Positions 8,016 through 17,023 of a DNA stretch of 64,000 bases are shown here, piece after piece. The stretch covers positions 1 to 64,000 of the forward strand of contig JAIRXU010000046.1 of assembly GCA_031268095.1 (NCBI GenBank), given 5' to 3'. A model generated the notes under the pieces. The model was not told the DNA's origin, did no database searches, and saw only the letters and a list, made by a program, of their open reading frames with translations. Every line of letters starts with the position of its first letter. The first letter of the stretch is position 1. This DNA is from Oscillospiraceae bacterium. Its GTDB lineage: Bacteria > Bacillota > Clostridia > Oscillospirales > Acutalibacteraceae. The translations under genes and the position numbers were made by a program.

Positions 8016-9605
8016 TCAGTCCTCCAAGTCTGTCCACCGGGGCTCCACATATAGCCACGCCCCGTCCGGGCCGATATACCCCTGTTTGTCGCCTCGGACA
8101 ACCCAGGAGGGAGCGTCGGGGTAGCAGTTGAGGAGCGGGATCGGTGTGCAGCCGTCGAAGGGGGACTGCGTCCGTGCCGTGCCGTCCAGGCTGTAACGCA
8201 GCGGCGGATTCCCGTCCTCGCTCTGGAGGAAGATTTCCGCCCCGGAGAGGAGGGAAATCGTGTAGTAGGCGCCGGGCAGAGGGATGCTGCGCTTCCGGTT
8301 CAGGTCAAACAGCGCCATGCCGCCGCCGGGGACATCCAGCGGGACGAGGGAGCCGATGGCCGGTTCCCGCAGACTGTAGGGCCCGTCGAGGTCCGCGAGG
8401 AATTTTCCGCTTTCGTCCAGCAGCCGGACAGGAGCGTCGTCCCGGTTTAGCGCCAGCAGGCTCCGCTGCCCGTCCTCGCCCTGATAAAATCCGATGCTGC
8501 TGTAATCCGCCGGAAAGACCTCCTTGCCGCTGCCGTCGGTCAGCCCGACCGCCGCGCCGTCCCGGGAGAAGGCGAAGAACGGCCCGCGCCGGTCCAGGGA
8601 AACGAAGCCCTCCGCCAGGGCCGCGCCGCTGGTGCCGATGATCTGGAAGTCTGTCGGCTCCAGGGCTTGGGAGTTGTTTTCCTTGGCCTCCTGCCGTTGC
8701 TTGAGGGTGCCTCCCCCGGCGGCGACGATGGCCGTGCCGTCTGTGAACCCTTCCGCCCAGGTGTACCGCGCCGGAATGACCCAGCGCAGCGACTCGTCAA
8801 CATATCCGTAGTAACTCTCCTCATTTTGTGCCAGCCAGAGCTTCCCCGCCGCCAGGTCGTAGAGGCTCAGCTGGATCCCGGCGGGAATCTCCCTGCGCTG
8901 CCCCGTTTTAGTGTCGAAGAGCGCCTGCGACTGCGGGGAAATGGGGTAGCCTCCGTCCGGGGACTCCGTCTCCGTCTGGCCCCACTGCTCGATCACCGCC
9001 AGCCCCGCCCGCGCGGGGGTAATTGTCTGGCCCGGTTTCGGCTCAATCAGGTATTTCCCCGTCGCCGGATCCAGTAGCCCCGCGCTGCTTTCTATCACGT
9101 CCGCCATGACCTCCCGGAAAAAGACCATCGCCAGCGTCCCGTCCTCGGTCATCTCCACCCAGTTGAGCCCGTCGCGGGCGATTTCCGCGGTGACTTTGCC
9201 GTGCAAGTCGTAGACGGTGAAGTGCCGCTGCCGGGTCTCCTGATCGACCCGCGAAGCCACCACGCCCCGGGGTTTTCCGTCCCAGCCCCGGAAGAACGCG
9301 CAGTCCTCGTAAATTTTCGGCGCGACGGTCCGTCCGTCCTGGTCGATCAGCCCGAAGCGCCCATCGTACCGGTTCTGGAATTCCCCGATGGTTAGATAGA
9401 GCATCGGGCCGCCGTCCGGCGAGGGCAAGGCCTTCCCGGGATCGCTTGGCGGGGCAGAAGTCTCCGGCAGGGCCGGAGTGAGGCTGGAACTCCCGGTTTT
9501 CTCTGCGGACGCCTCGTCCCCAGGTCGTTTCTCCGCCGTCCTCTCGCATCCCGCCAGACCAAACAGCGCCGCCGCCAGTAACAGACAAAGTACCCGTCTG
9601 CGCAT
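8016..9605 (-). CDS. WG-repeat lipoprotein
   Basis: 529 residues. A lipoprotein signal peptide (MRRRVLCLLLAAALFGLAGC) is followed by a charged linker and several WG (KWG) repeats, clearest at GRFGLIDQDGRTVAPKIYEDC and in later YGYVDES..WVIPARYTWAE and VGLTDGSGKEVFPADYSSI stretches. The C-terminus repeats the pattern (GYIGPDGAWLYVEPRW). WG repeats form beta structures, often on surface proteins, with no known activity. ATG 9605 was chosen over the track start because it begins the signal peptide and has GGGAGGGG upstream. A consensus promoter lies upstream. Confidence 0.8.
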   Translation of the reverse strand: MRRRVLCLLLAAALFGLAGCERTAEKRPGDEASAEKTGSSSLTPALPETSAPPSDPGKALPSPDGGPMLYLTIGEFQNRYDGRFGLIDQDGRTVAPKIYEDCAFFRGWDGKPRGVVASRVDQETRQRHFTVYDLHGKVTAEIARDGLNWVEMTEDGTLAMVFFREVMADVIESSAGLLDPATGKYLIEPKPGQTITPARAGLAVIEQWGQTETESPDGGYPISPQSQALFDTKTGQRREIPAGIQLSLYDLAAGKLWLAQNEESYYGYVDESLRWVIPARYTWAEGFTDGTAIVAAGGGTLKQRQEAKENNSQALEPTDFQIIGTSGAALAEGFVSLDRRGPFFAFSRDGAAVGLTDGSGKEVFPADYSSIGFYQGEDGQRSLLALNRDDAPVRLLDESGKFLADLDGPYSLREPAIGSLVPLDVPGGGMALFDLNRKRSIPLPGAYYTISLLSGAEIFLQSEDGNPPLRYSLDGTARTQSPFDGCTPIPLLNCYPDAPSWVVRGDKQGYIGPDGAWLYVEPRWTDLED

Positions 9606-9652
9606 GCCAATCCCCTCCCGCATTTCCCAAATTAAGTATATTCTATACATTT

Positions 9653-9680
9653 ATTATAACAGAATTCACGCTGATGTCAA
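9653..9680 (-). promoter_or_regulatory. Sigma-A promoter for the WG-repeat/pstS unit
   Basis: On the minus strand, TTGACA, a 16-bp spacer and TATAAT, both hexamers perfect, about 50 bp upstream of the WG gene start. It diverges from the S10 operon promoter about 100 bp away. Confidence 0.75.
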
Positions 9681-9780
9681 CAGCAAATTCAAACCGCCGC
9701 ATTCCCGTGCGGACGAGTCTGGCAGAGGCAGAGAAGTTCGAAAAAAATGAAAATAAATGCGGAATTTCAGAAAATTTTTC

Positions 9781-9809
9781 TTGACATTGCCCTGACGCTG
9801 TGGTATAAT
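9781..9809 (+). promoter_or_regulatory. Sigma-A promoter of the S10 ribosomal operon
   Basis: TTGACA, 17-bp spacer, TATAAT: a perfect consensus promoter. It is the first recognisable promoter upstream of rpsJ, and no other consensus promoter was seen inside the ribosomal block. Confidence 0.85.
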
Positions 9810-10101
9810 TCCCTAGCGTGTGTTTCCTGGGGAAGCGCATGCGGGATCAAGGTATGTGCGATGATGCGGGAGGTGGCCGCCCGGGGCGCGCCGTATGGCT
9901 TGCTCTTTGTGCCGGCGGGAAATTTCCGCGGAGTATGTCCGATTCACAAACCGGGCGAAACCAAGTCTGCCCCTGGGCCGCCTCCCTTGCGGCTCTGTGC
10001 AGACGGGCGTTGGACGCAGCCTTCGGCGGACGCGGCAGAGTTGCTGCGGCCTGCGCGGGAGGTCGATCCTGCGGGAGCAGTGTTGCGCGGCGGCGTCAGC
10101 A

Positions 10102-10138
10102 CCCCGGACTCACCCAGATCCGGGCGTTTTTTCCGGGG
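10102..10138 (+). terminator. Terminator-like hairpin with alternative pairing in the S10 leader
   Basis: CCCGGA (10103-10108) and TCCGGG (10119-10124) can pair and are followed by six Ts, forming an intrinsic terminator in front of rpsJ. The same left arm, extended to CCCCGGA, can instead pair with TCCGGGG at 10132-10138, which lies across the end of the T-run. The two structures exclude each other. Confidence 0.55.
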
Positions 10139-10216
10139 CACAAAGACACACCCGGACGCGTTGCGAAAAATTCGTTCCTGCGGCGATCCCGCGAAAAACG
10201 CGGCCCGCCAATCCAA

Positions 10217-10234
10217 GGAATTCCGCGGAATTCC
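10217..10234. repeat. Perfect 18-bp palindrome upstream of rpsJ
   Basis: GGAATTCCGCGGAATTCC is fully self-complementary and ends 25 bp before the rpsJ start. It could form an mRNA hairpin just upstream of the ribosome-binding site, or be a protein-binding site. Confidence 0.6.
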
Positions 10235-10259
10235 CAACGAAAGAAAGGCGTGAAAGACC

Positions 10260-10571
10260 ATGGCAGTCAAGGGGAACATTCGCATCCGGCTCAGGGGCTA
10301 TGATCACAACCAAGTGGACAAGGCGGCGGAAAAAATCGTCGAAACCGCGAAACGCACGGGCGCGCAGGTGTCCGGTCCCGTCCCTCTCCCGACCGAAAAG
10401 GAGATTGTGACCATCCTGCGGGCGGTGCACAAGTACAAGGACTCGCGTGAGCAGTTCGAACAGCGCACCCACAAGCGGCTGATCGACATCCTGCACCCCT
10501 CGGCCAAGACGGTGGAGGCCCTCTCCGGGCTGGAACTGCCGGCGGGGGTAGAGATCGAGATCAAGCTGTAA
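10260..10571 (+). CDS. rpsJ: 30S ribosomal protein S10
   Basis: 103 residues, full length. [29 protein letters not shown] at the N-terminus and [18 protein letters not shown] near the C-terminus are the S10 signatures. It binds the 3' domain of 16S rRNA in the 30S head and also takes part in transcription antitermination as NusE. It is the first gene of the ribosomal block. The Shine-Dalgarno (AAAGG) is rather far from the ATG. Confidence 0.98.
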   Translation: MAVKGNIRIRLRGYDHNQVDKAAEKIVETAKRTGAQVSGPVPLPTEKEIVTILRAVHKYKDSREQFEQRTHKRLIDILHPSAKTVEALSGLELPAGVEIEIKL

Positions 10572-10670
10572 GCACCGGTTGATTAAGCGCGCTGAGCCGG
10601 GGATCCGGCTGTCCGTGCTCATTGGTCAAGTTGGCGCAGCCAACCAATAACCATCAAAGGAGGAACCACC

Positions 10671-11300
10671 ATGAACAAAGCGCTCATCGGAAAGAAGCTC
10701 GGCATGACCCAGCTTTTTGATGAGAAAGGGAACGTCGTGCCGGTGACCGTGATCGAAGCCGGCCCCTGCACGGTGATCTTCAAGAAGACCATCGCGAACG
10801 ACGGTTACGAGGCGATCCAGCTGGGCTTCGGGGACGTTAAGGTCCAGCGCGTCACCAAACCCCTCAAGGGCCACTTCGAAAAGAACGGCATCGCCCCCAA
10901 AAAGACCCTGCGGGAATTCCGGTTAACCCAGGGCGAGCTGAACGTTGGCGATATCCTCAAGGCGGACGTGTTTGCCGCCGGAGACCGCGTAGACGTTGTC
11001 GGCACCAGCAAGGGCAAAGGAACCGCCGGCGCGATCAAACGCTGGAATTTCTCCCGGCTGAAGGAGTCCCACGGCACAGGTCCCGTTGCCCGGCACGCCG
11101 GGTCCCTGGGCGCCTGCAGTACGCCGTCCCGCGTGTATAAAGGCAAGAAGCTCGCCGGCCACTTGGGCCACGAGCGCGTCACGGTCCAAAATCTCGTCGT
11201 TGTCAAGGCGGATGCGGAAAACAACCTCCTCGCAATTAAGGGCGCAGTTCCTGGCCCCCGGGGCGGCATTGTCCTCATCTCCAACACCAACAGGGCGTAA
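10671..11300 (+). CDS. rplC: 50S ribosomal protein L3
   Basis: 209 residues. It starts MNKALIGKKLGMTQLFDEKGN and contains the loop with GTGPVARHAGSLGACSTPSRVYKGKKLAGHLGHERVTVQN that reaches toward the peptidyl-transferase centre. It is an early-assembly protein that binds 23S rRNA. It lies 99 bp after rpsJ with an AAAGGAGG ribosome site. Confidence 0.98.
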   Translation: MNKALIGKKLGMTQLFDEKGNVVPVTVIEAGPCTVIFKKTIANDGYEAIQLGFGDVKVQRVTKPLKGHFEKNGIAPKKTLREFRLTQGELNVGDILKADVFAAGDRVDVVGTSKGKGTAGAIKRWNFSRLKESHGTGPVARHAGSLGACSTPSRVYKGKKLAGHLGHERVTVQNLVVVKADAENNLLAIKGAVPGPRGGIVLISNTNRA

Positions 11301-11320
11301 AGGAAGGAGAGTCAGAGAGT

Positions 11321-11944
11321 ATGCCTACGGTATCCGTATTCGATCAAACCGGCGGCAAGGTCGGCGAACTGGCGCTGAATGAAAGTGTTTTCGGAATTGA
11401 GCCCCATGTTCCCGCCATGCACCTGGTGGTTCTCAATTATCTGGCCCGCCAGCGCCAGGGAACCCAGTCCACGCTGACCCGCGGCGAGGTTCGCGGCGGC
11501 GGCAAGAAACCCTGGAGGCAAAAAGGGTCCGGCCGCGCCCGGCAAGGGTCTACCCGGTCTCCCCAGTGGACCCACGGCGGCATTGCCCACGGCCCAAAAC
11601 CCCGCAAATATGGCGTCGCCATCAACCGCAAGGTCCGCCGCCTGGCCCTGAAGAGCGCCCTGAGCTCGAAGGTCCGCGACGAAGAAATCGTCGTGCTGGA
11701 CGATCTGAAGCTCGACGCGATCAAAACCAAAGAGGTCGTCAAGATCCTCTCTGCCCTGGAGGCGGGGAAGAAGACCCTGCTGGTGCTGCCGGAGAGCAAC
11801 GACGTGATCTACCGCAGCGCCCGTAACATCGCCGGCGTGAAAGTGGCGCCGGCCAACAGCCTGAACGTTTACGACATCCTCAACTGCGATACCCTCTTGG
11901 TGCTCCAGGATGCCGTGCGCCGGATCGAGGAGGTTTACGCATGA
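11321..11944 (+). CDS. rplD: 50S ribosomal protein L4
   Basis: 207 residues. The extended loop RQGTQSTLTRGEVRGGGKKPWRQKGSGRARQGSTRSP, which lines the peptide exit tunnel, is clear. In E. coli L4 represses its own S10 operon through the leader, which is of interest given the attenuator-like leader here; that link is inference. Its end overlaps the rplW start by four bases (ATGA). Confidence 0.98.
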   Translation: MPTVSVFDQTGGKVGELALNESVFGIEPHVPAMHLVVLNYLARQRQGTQSTLTRGEVRGGGKKPWRQKGSGRARQGSTRSPQWTHGGIAHGPKPRKYGVAINRKVRRLALKSALSSKVRDEEIVVLDDLKLDAIKTKEVVKILSALEAGKKTLLVLPESNDVIYRSARNIAGVKVAPANSLNVYDILNCDTLLVLQDAVRRIEEVYA

Positions 11945-12237
11945 GCAAGATTGCGCAGGATATTATCCTCCGTCCCATTATCACGGAAGGTTCTATGCTC
12001 GGCGTCAGCGAGAAGAAGTATACCTTCGCCGTCGCGAAAGACGCCAACAAAATCGAGATTGCCCAGGCGGTGGAAACCCTGTTTAAAGTCAAGGTGGCCA
12101 AAGTCAATACCCTGAACGTCAAAGGCCATCTCCGCCGTTATGGGAAGTTCGAGGGGTACACCCCCGCCTGGAAGAAAGCGGTCGTTTCCCTCACGGAAGA
12201 CAGCAAGACCATCGAGTTCTTCGACGGCATGATGTAA
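11941..12237 (+). CDS. rplW: 50S ribosomal protein L23
   Basis: 98 residues. [54 protein letters not shown] matches L23 throughout. It sits at the tunnel exit and is the docking point for trigger factor and the signal recognition particle. It is translationally coupled to rplD through the ATGA overlap. Confidence 0.98.
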   Translation: MSKIAQDIILRPIITEGSMLGVSEKKYTFAVAKDANKIEIAQAVETLFKVKVAKVNTLNVKGHLRRYGKFEGYTPAWKKAVVSLTEDSKTIEFFDGMM

Positions 12238-12325
12238 GACGCCTGACGGGAACCCATTGACTTTGGCGGCGATGTATGGGGGCCTGGCATCCTCCGCGAA
12301 GCTGCCGAAAAGGAGAGTGAGCCAC

Positions 12326-13159
12326 ATGCCAATTAAAATTTATAAGCCGACGACCAATGGCCGGCGCAACATGTCCGTGACGGATTATGCCGGGCTTTCC
12401 AAGGTCAAGCCGGAAAAAAGCCTGCTGGAGCCCCTCAATAAAAACGCAGGGCGCAACAGCTACGGCCGCATTACCGTCCGCCACCGGGGCGGCGGCAACC
12501 GCCGCAAGTACCGGGTAATCGATTTCAAGCGCAACAAGACCGGCGTTCCTGCGGAAGTCCTGACCTTGGAATATGATCCCAACCGCTCCGCGCATATCGC
12601 GCTGCTGCAATATCAGGACGGCGAAAAGCGTTACATCCTCGCTCCCGCGGGCCTCAAGGTCGGCGACACTGTCTACGCGGGCCCGGACGCCGACATCAAA
12701 CCCGGCAACGCCCTTCCCCTGATCAATATCCCCACCGGCACGGTGATCCACAATGTGGAGCTTTACCCCGGCCGCGGCGGCCAGCTGGTTCGCGCGGCGG
12801 GCAACGCCGCGCAGCTGATGGCGAAGGAAGGGGCGTACGCCCTGCTCCGCCTGCCCTCCGGCGAACTGCGCAACGTCCCCGTCAAGTGCATGGCGACCGT
12901 CGGGGCCGTCGGCAACGGTGATCATGAGAACGTCAAGATCGGCAAGGCCGGGCGCACCCGCCATATGGGCATCCGCCCCACGGTTCGCGGTTCGGCCATG
13001 AACCCCTGCGACCACCCCCACGGCGGCGGCGAAGGCAAATCCCCCATCGGCCGGCCCGGGCCTGTCACCCCCTGGGGCAAGCCCGCGCTGGGTTACAAGA
13101 CCCGCGCCAAGAAGAAAGCTTCCAATAAGCTGATCGTCAAGCGCCGCAACGGTAAGTAA
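12326..13159 (+). CDS. rplB: 50S ribosomal protein L2
   Basis: 277 residues. It starts [18 protein letters not shown] and carries [24 protein letters not shown] and the conserved C-terminal loop [30 protein letters not shown], whose histidine lies close to the peptidyl-transferase centre. The track ORF begins 69 bp earlier at a TTG; ATG 12326 is the conserved start, with AAGGAGAG upstream. Confidence 0.98.
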   Translation: MPIKIYKPTTNGRRNMSVTDYAGLSKVKPEKSLLEPLNKNAGRNSYGRITVRHRGGGNRRKYRVIDFKRNKTGVPAEVLTLEYDPNRSAHIALLQYQDGEKRYILAPAGLKVGDTVYAGPDADIKPGNALPLINIPTGTVIHNVELYPGRGGQLVRAAGNAAQLMAKEGAYALLRLPSGELRNVPVKCMATVGAVGNGDHENVKIGKAGRTRHMGIRPTVRGSAMNPCDHPHGGGEGKSPIGRPGPVTPWGKPALGYKTRAKKKASNKLIVKRRNGK

Positions 13160-13178
13160 GAGAAAGGAGCAGAGATTT

Positions 13179-13454
13179 ATGGGCAGAAGCATCAAGAAAG
13201 GTCCTTTCGTGCAGCCCAAGCTGCTCGAACGGGTGGAAGCGATGAATACCGCCGGCCAGAAGCAGGTCCTTAAGACCTGGTCCCGCGCCTCCACCATCTT
13301 CCCCCAGTTCGTCGGGCATACCTTTGCCGTGCATGACGGACGCAAGCATGTCCCGGTCTACGTCACGGAGGACATGGTCGGGCATAAGCTCGGCGAGTTC
13401 GCCCCCACCCGCACCTTCCGGGGCCACGCCGGGTCCAAAACCTCGAAGAAGTAA
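13179..13454 (+). CDS. rpsS: 30S ribosomal protein S19
   Basis: 91 residues. [20 protein letters not shown] and [50 protein letters not shown] are the S19 core. It binds 16S rRNA in the 30S head with S13. It has a strong GAAAGGAG site and lies 19 bp after rplB. Confidence 0.98.
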   Translation: MGRSIKKGPFVQPKLLERVEAMNTAGQKQVLKTWSRASTIFPQFVGHTFAVHDGRKHVPVYVTEDMVGHKLGEFAPTRTFRGHAGSKTSKK

Positions 13455-13476
13455 CGGTCGAAAGGAGTGTATTGCC

Positions 13477-13812
13477 ATGCAGGCAACCGCAAAGGTGACT
13501 TATGTCCGCATCGCGCCGCGCAAGGTGCAGGTGGTGCTCCCGCTGATCCGCCGCCAGCCGGTGGAGAAGGCCCTGGCGATTTTGAAGTACACGCCCAAGG
13601 CCGCCTGCGAGCCGCTGCTGAAGCTGCTCCGGTCCGCGATCGCCAACGCGGAAAATAACCACGATATGGACCCGTCCCGCCTCGTCGTTTCCGAGGTCAG
13701 TGTGGGTCAGGGCCCCACCCTCAAGCGCATGCGCCCCCGGGCCCAGGGCAGGTCCAACCGCATCAATAAGAAAACGTCCCACATTACCCTGGTTCTCGAA
13801 GAAGCGGAATAA
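13477..13812 (+). CDS. rplV: 50S ribosomal protein L22
   Basis: 111 residues. It starts [20 protein letters not shown], with the tunnel-lining hairpin near [19 protein letters not shown]; changes in this loop cause macrolide resistance in other bacteria. The track ORF begins upstream in rpsS; ATG 13477 follows AAAGGAG and starts the conserved sequence. Confidence 0.97.
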   Translation: MQATAKVTYVRIAPRKVQVVLPLIRRQPVEKALAILKYTPKAACEPLLKLLRSAIANAENNHDMDPSRLVVSEVSVGQGPTLKRMRPRAQGRSNRINKKTSHITLVLEEAE

Positions 13813-13830
13813 GCAAGGAGGAGGTTCAAC

Positions 13831-14505
13831 ATGGGTCAGAAAGTTCATCCCACCGGTCTGCGCATCGGCGTGATCAAGCCTTGGGAATCCCGCTGGTATG
13901 CCAAGGATCGGGAATTCGGCGATACCCTGGTCGAGGACTATAACCTCCGCCGGTTTCTGCTGAAAACCCTCGCGCCCGCCGGCGTTCCGAAGGTGGAAAT
14001 CGAGCGGGATGCCAAGCGCGTCTACATTAAAGTCCACTGCGCCAAGCCCGGCATCGTCATCGGCCGCGGCGGAGCGGAAATTGAGAAGCTCCGCGCCGTC
14101 TGCGAAAAGAAACTGGGCGGCAAAAGCGTCTCGCTGGACATCGTCGAAATCAAGCAGCCCGACCTCAACGCCCAGCTGGTGGCCGAAAACATCGCCGCCC
14201 AGCTCGAAAAGCGCGTGTCGTTCCGCCGGGCGCTGAAACAGGCCATCGGCCGCACCATGAAACTCGGCGCCAAGGGCATCAAAACCCAGGTTTCCGGGCG
14301 CCTCGGCGGGGCGGAAATCGCCCGCACCGAGCATTACCATGAAGGCACCATCCCGCTGCAAACCATCCGCGCCGATATCGACTACGGTTTTGCCGAGGCG
14401 AAGACCACCTACGGCCGCATCGGCGTCAAGGTTTGGCTCTATAAAGGCGAGGTCCTGCGCGAGAATCGCGTCAGCCGGCCCCGCAGGGAAGGAGGCAGCC
14501 GCTGA
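13831..14505 (+). CDS. rpsC: 30S ribosomal protein S3
   Basis: 224 residues. [24 protein letters not shown] is followed by a KH domain with [14 protein letters not shown] and a C-terminal domain with [22 protein letters not shown]. It lines the mRNA entry tunnel of the 30S subunit. Its stop codon shares a base with the rplP start (TGATG). Confidence 0.98.
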   Translation: MGQKVHPTGLRIGVIKPWESRWYAKDREFGDTLVEDYNLRRFLLKTLAPAGVPKVEIERDAKRVYIKVHCAKPGIVIGRGGAEIEKLRAVCEKKLGGKSVSLDIVEIKQPDLNAQLVAENIAAQLEKRVSFRRALKQAIGRTMKLGAKGIKTQVSGRLGGAEIARTEHYHEGTIPLQTIRADIDYGFAEAKTTYGRIGVKVWLYKGEVLRENRVSRPRREGGSR

Positions 14506-14933
14506 TGCTGTTACCCAAGCGTGTCAAGCACCGGAAGGTGCAGCGCGGCCGCATGAAGGGCAAAGCCCTGCGCGGCAATACCGTTAGCCACGGCGAATTC
14601 GGCCTGGTGGCTTTGGAACCCGCCTGGATCACGGCGAATCAGATCGAGGCCGCCCGTATCGCCATGACCCGTCACATTAAGCGCGGCGGTAAGGTCTGGA
14701 TCAAGATCTTCCCGGATAAACCCGTTACCGCGAAGCCTGCCGAGACCCGCATGGGTTCCGGTAAGGGATCGCCCGAATACTGGGTGGCTGTGGTGAAACC
14801 CGGCCGTGTGCTGTTCGAGATCGCCGGCGTAACCAACGACCTGGCCCGGGAGGCCATGCGCCTGGCGGCAAACAAACTGCCGATCAAGTGCAAATTTATT
14901 ACCAAGGAAGAAACGGGTGGTGAGCAGGAATGA
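14505..14933 (+). CDS. rplP: 50S ribosomal protein L16
   Basis: 142 residues. [25 protein letters not shown] and [46 protein letters not shown] identify it. It contacts tRNA in the A site region of the 50S subunit. It overlaps both the preceding and following genes by a few bases. Confidence 0.98.
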   Translation: MLLPKRVKHRKVQRGRMKGKALRGNTVSHGEFGLVALEPAWITANQIEAARIAMTRHIKRGGKVWIKIFPDKPVTAKPAETRMGSGKGSPEYWVAVVKPGRVLFEIAGVTNDLAREAMRLAANKLPIKCKFITKEETGGEQE

Positions 14934-15133
14934 AAGCGAGTGAGATCAGAGCCCTTTCCGCCGGGGAGCTGGATGCTAAGCTGCTTGCGCTAAAGGATGA
15001 GCTGTTTAAACTGCGCTTCCAGCAAGCCGTCAACCAGCTCGATAACCCGATGCGAATCCATGCCGTGAAGAAAGATATCGCCCGCATCAAAACCGTCCAG
15101 CGCGATATCGAGTTGCATGGCACCAACGCGTGA
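14930..15133 (+). CDS. rpmC: 50S ribosomal protein L29
   Basis: 67 residues. [40 protein letters not shown] is typical of L29, a two-helix protein beside the peptide exit. ATGA overlap with rplP. Confidence 0.97.
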   Translation: MKASEIRALSAGELDAKLLALKDELFKLRFQQAVNQLDNPMRIHAVKKDIARIKTVQRDIELHGTNA

Positions 15134-15156
15134 AGGAAAGGGAGGGTTCAGAACCG

Positions 15157-15414
15157 ATGAGCGAACGTAACCTCAGAAAGACCCGGGTTGGCGTCGTGAC
15201 CAGCGACAAGATGGACAAAACCGTCGTGGTGTCCGTCAAGGATAAAGTCCCGCACCCCCTGTATAAGAAGATCATCAACCGCACCGTCAAGTACAAGGCC
15301 CATGACGAGAACAACGAGTGCGGGATCGGCGACCGGGTGCTGATGATGGAGACACGCCCGCTTTCCCGCGATAAGCGCTGGCGGGTGGTCCGGATCATCG
15401 AGAAAGCCAAGTAA
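15157..15414 (+). CDS. rpsQ: 30S ribosomal protein S17
   Basis: 85 residues. [49 protein letters not shown] is the OB-fold protein S17. The track start (GTG 15130) overlaps rpmC; ATG 15157 has AAGGGAGGG at proper distance and begins the conserved sequence. Confidence 0.97.
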   Translation: MSERNLRKTRVGVVTSDKMDKTVVVSVKDKVPHPLYKKIINRTVKYKAHDENNECGIGDRVLMMETRPLSRDKRWRVVRIIEKAK

Positions 15415-15431
15415 TTAAGGAGGCAAACACT

Positions 15432-15800
15432 GTGATTCAACAGCAGAGTTACCTCAAAGTGGCCGATAACACCGGGGCGAAGGAGCTAATGTGCATCTGC
15501 GTCTTGGGCGGCACCGGCCGGAGGTATGCCAATATCGGAGACGTGATCGTCGCGTCCGTCAAAAAAGCTGCGCCTGGCGGCGTAGTGAAAAAGGGCGACG
15601 TGATCAAAGCGGTTGTTGTCCGGACCGCCAGCGGCCTGCGCCGGGATGACGGATCTTACATCCGGTTCGACGAAAATGCCGCCGTGATTATCAAGGACGA
15701 CAAAAACCCCAGAGGGACCCGCATTTTTGGACCGGTGGCCCGGGAGCTTCGCGAGAAGGAATATCTCAAGATCCTCTCCCTTGCCCCGGAAGTACTGTGA
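15432..15800 (+). CDS. rplN: 50S ribosomal protein L14
   Basis: 122 residues with a GTG start after [34 protein letters not shown] and the C-terminal [28 protein letters not shown] are standard. It sits at the subunit interface and is the contact site of silencing factor RsfS. Confidence 0.98.
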   Translation: MIQQQSYLKVADNTGAKELMCICVLGGTGRRYANIGDVIVASVKKAAPGGVVKKGDVIKAVVVRTASGLRRDDGSYIRFDENAAVIIKDDKNPRGTRIFGPVARELREKEYLKILSLAPEVL

Positions 15801-15817
15801 AGCGGGAGGGTACGAAG

Positions 15818-16156
15818 ATGAGTGAGAAGCTGCATGTCAGAAGCGGCGACGAGGTCGTCGTCATCAACGGCAAGTACCGCGGCAAGCGCGGGGAGGTCCT
15901 TGAGTGCAGCCCGAAAGAGGGCAAGGTCATCGTCAAGGGCGTCAATATCGTCACCAAACACATCAAACCCCGCAAAATGGGCGAACAGGGCGGCATGATC
16001 AAAGCCGAAAGCGCGCTGTATGCCTGCAAGGTCCAGCTGATCTGCCCCAAGTGCCACCGCCCCACGCGGACCGGCCATTCCTTCAAGACCGAAAAGGGCA
16101 AGCAGGTCAAATACCGCCAGTGCAAGCACGCCGACTGCCGGCATGAATTTGAGTAA
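15818..16156 (+). CDS. rplX: 50S ribosomal protein L24 (cysteine-containing form)
   Basis: 112 residues. An N-terminal KOW motif (HVRSGDEVVVINGKYRGKRGEV) is followed by a C-terminal zinc-ribbon-like part with CPKC and CKHADC. L24 is an assembly initiator of the 50S subunit. The track GTG at 15797 overlaps rplN; ATG 15818 has GGGAGGG 7 bp upstream. The four cysteines suggest a metal-binding form. Confidence 0.96.
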   Translation: MSEKLHVRSGDEVVVINGKYRGKRGEVLECSPKEGKVIVKGVNIVTKHIKPRKMGEQGGMIKAESALYACKVQLICPKCHRPTRTGHSFKTEKGKQVKYRQCKHADCRHEFE

Positions 16157-16173
16157 AGGGAGGGACATGACAC

Positions 16174-16713
16174 ATGGCCAGATTACAGGAACTCTATGTC
16201 CAGACGATCGCGCCGCAGCTGATGGAGAAGTTTTCTTACAAAAGCGTCATGCAGGTCCCGAAGCTCGATAAGATCGTCATCAACATCGCCTGCGGCGAGG
16301 CGCGGGATAACCCCAAGATGCTCGACGCCATCGTCAGCGACCTCAAGGCCATCACCGGCCAGAAACCCGTGCTCTGCAAGGCAAAGAAGAGCGTAGCGAA
16401 TTTCAAGCTCCGCGAGGGCATGACCATTGGCGCGAAAGTGACGCTGCGCGGCGCCCGGATGTATGAATTCCTCGACCGCTTCTTCAACCTCGCGCTGCCC
16501 CGGGTCCGTGACTTCCGCGGCATCAACCCCAACTCCTTCGACGGCCGCGGCAATTATTGCATGGGCGTGCGGGAGCAGCTGATCTTCCCGGAGATCGATT
16601 ACGACAAGATCGACAAGGTGCGCGGCATGGATATCTGCCTCGTTACCACCGCCGCCAACGACGAAGAGGCCCGCGAGCTGCTGACGCTGCTGGGCGCTCC
16701 GTTCGCGAAATAA
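16174..16713 (+). CDS. rplE: 50S ribosomal protein L5
   Basis: 179 residues, standard length. [44 protein letters not shown] and [33 protein letters not shown] are diagnostic. It binds 5S rRNA and P-site tRNA. Next to rpsZ, 17 bp apart. Confidence 0.98.
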   Translation: MARLQELYVQTIAPQLMEKFSYKSVMQVPKLDKIVINIACGEARDNPKMLDAIVSDLKAITGQKPVLCKAKKSVANFKLREGMTIGAKVTLRGARMYEFLDRFFNLALPRVRDFRGINPNSFDGRGNYCMGVREQLIFPEIDYDKIDKVRGMDICLVTTAANDEEARELLTLLGAPFAK

Positions 16714-16730
16714 GAAGGAGGGAATTCACC

Positions 16731-16916
16731 GTGGCAAAAACGTCCATGAAGATCAAGCAGCAGCGCCCCGCGAAGTTCTCTTCCCGCCAATATAACCGGT
16801 GCAAGATTTGCGGCCGGCCCCACGCCTACCTGCGCAAGTACGGCGTTTGCCGTATCTGCTTCCGCGTGTTGGCGCACCAGGGCCAGATCCCCGGCGTGAA
16901 GAAAGCAAGCTGGTAA
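16731..16916 (+). CDS. rpsZ: 30S ribosomal protein S14, zinc-binding (type Z)
   Basis: 61 residues with a GTG start after AAGGAGGG. The protein is short, with the two pairs CKIC and CRIC that bind zinc in the type Z form. It binds 16S rRNA in the 30S head. The ORF track shows it only as the tail of a longer spurious frame beginning inside rplE. Confidence 0.96.
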   Translation: MAKTSMKIKQQRPAKFSSRQYNRCKICGRPHAYLRKYGVCRICFRVLAHQGQIPGVKKASW

Positions 16917-17023
16917 GATAGACTTTAGATGTTGGATCGGAGCGATGGGCAACGAGCCGGCGGACTGCCCGGCGCCTGAACTCCGGGATCTGATATCTAC
17001 TATCTATGAAGGAGGTAAACCGT

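Larger units (their letters stand above)
9816..10259 (+). ncRNA. Long untranslated leader of the S10 operon
   Basis: About 440 nt separate the expected transcription start from rpsJ. The region is GC-rich and contains no convincing gene: the 168-codon frame of the track starts upstream of and reads through the promoter. It contains a terminator-like hairpin with a competing pairing (10102-10138) and a perfect 18-bp palindrome (10217-10234). This suggests attenuation or autogenous control by a ribosomal protein, as is known for S10 leaders in other bacteria. The RNA class was not recognised. Confidence 0.5.

Noticed and set aside
9816-10100. Possible T-box, tmRNA or RNase P RNA in the S10 leader
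   Set aside because: None of the conserved core sequences (T-box AGGGTGGNACCGCG, tmRNA tag frame, RNase P GAGGAAAGTC) could be found.
9747-10253. 168-codon ORF upstream of rpsJ
   Set aside because: It begins before and reads through a perfect promoter, and has no family resemblance; the region is better read as an untranslated leader.
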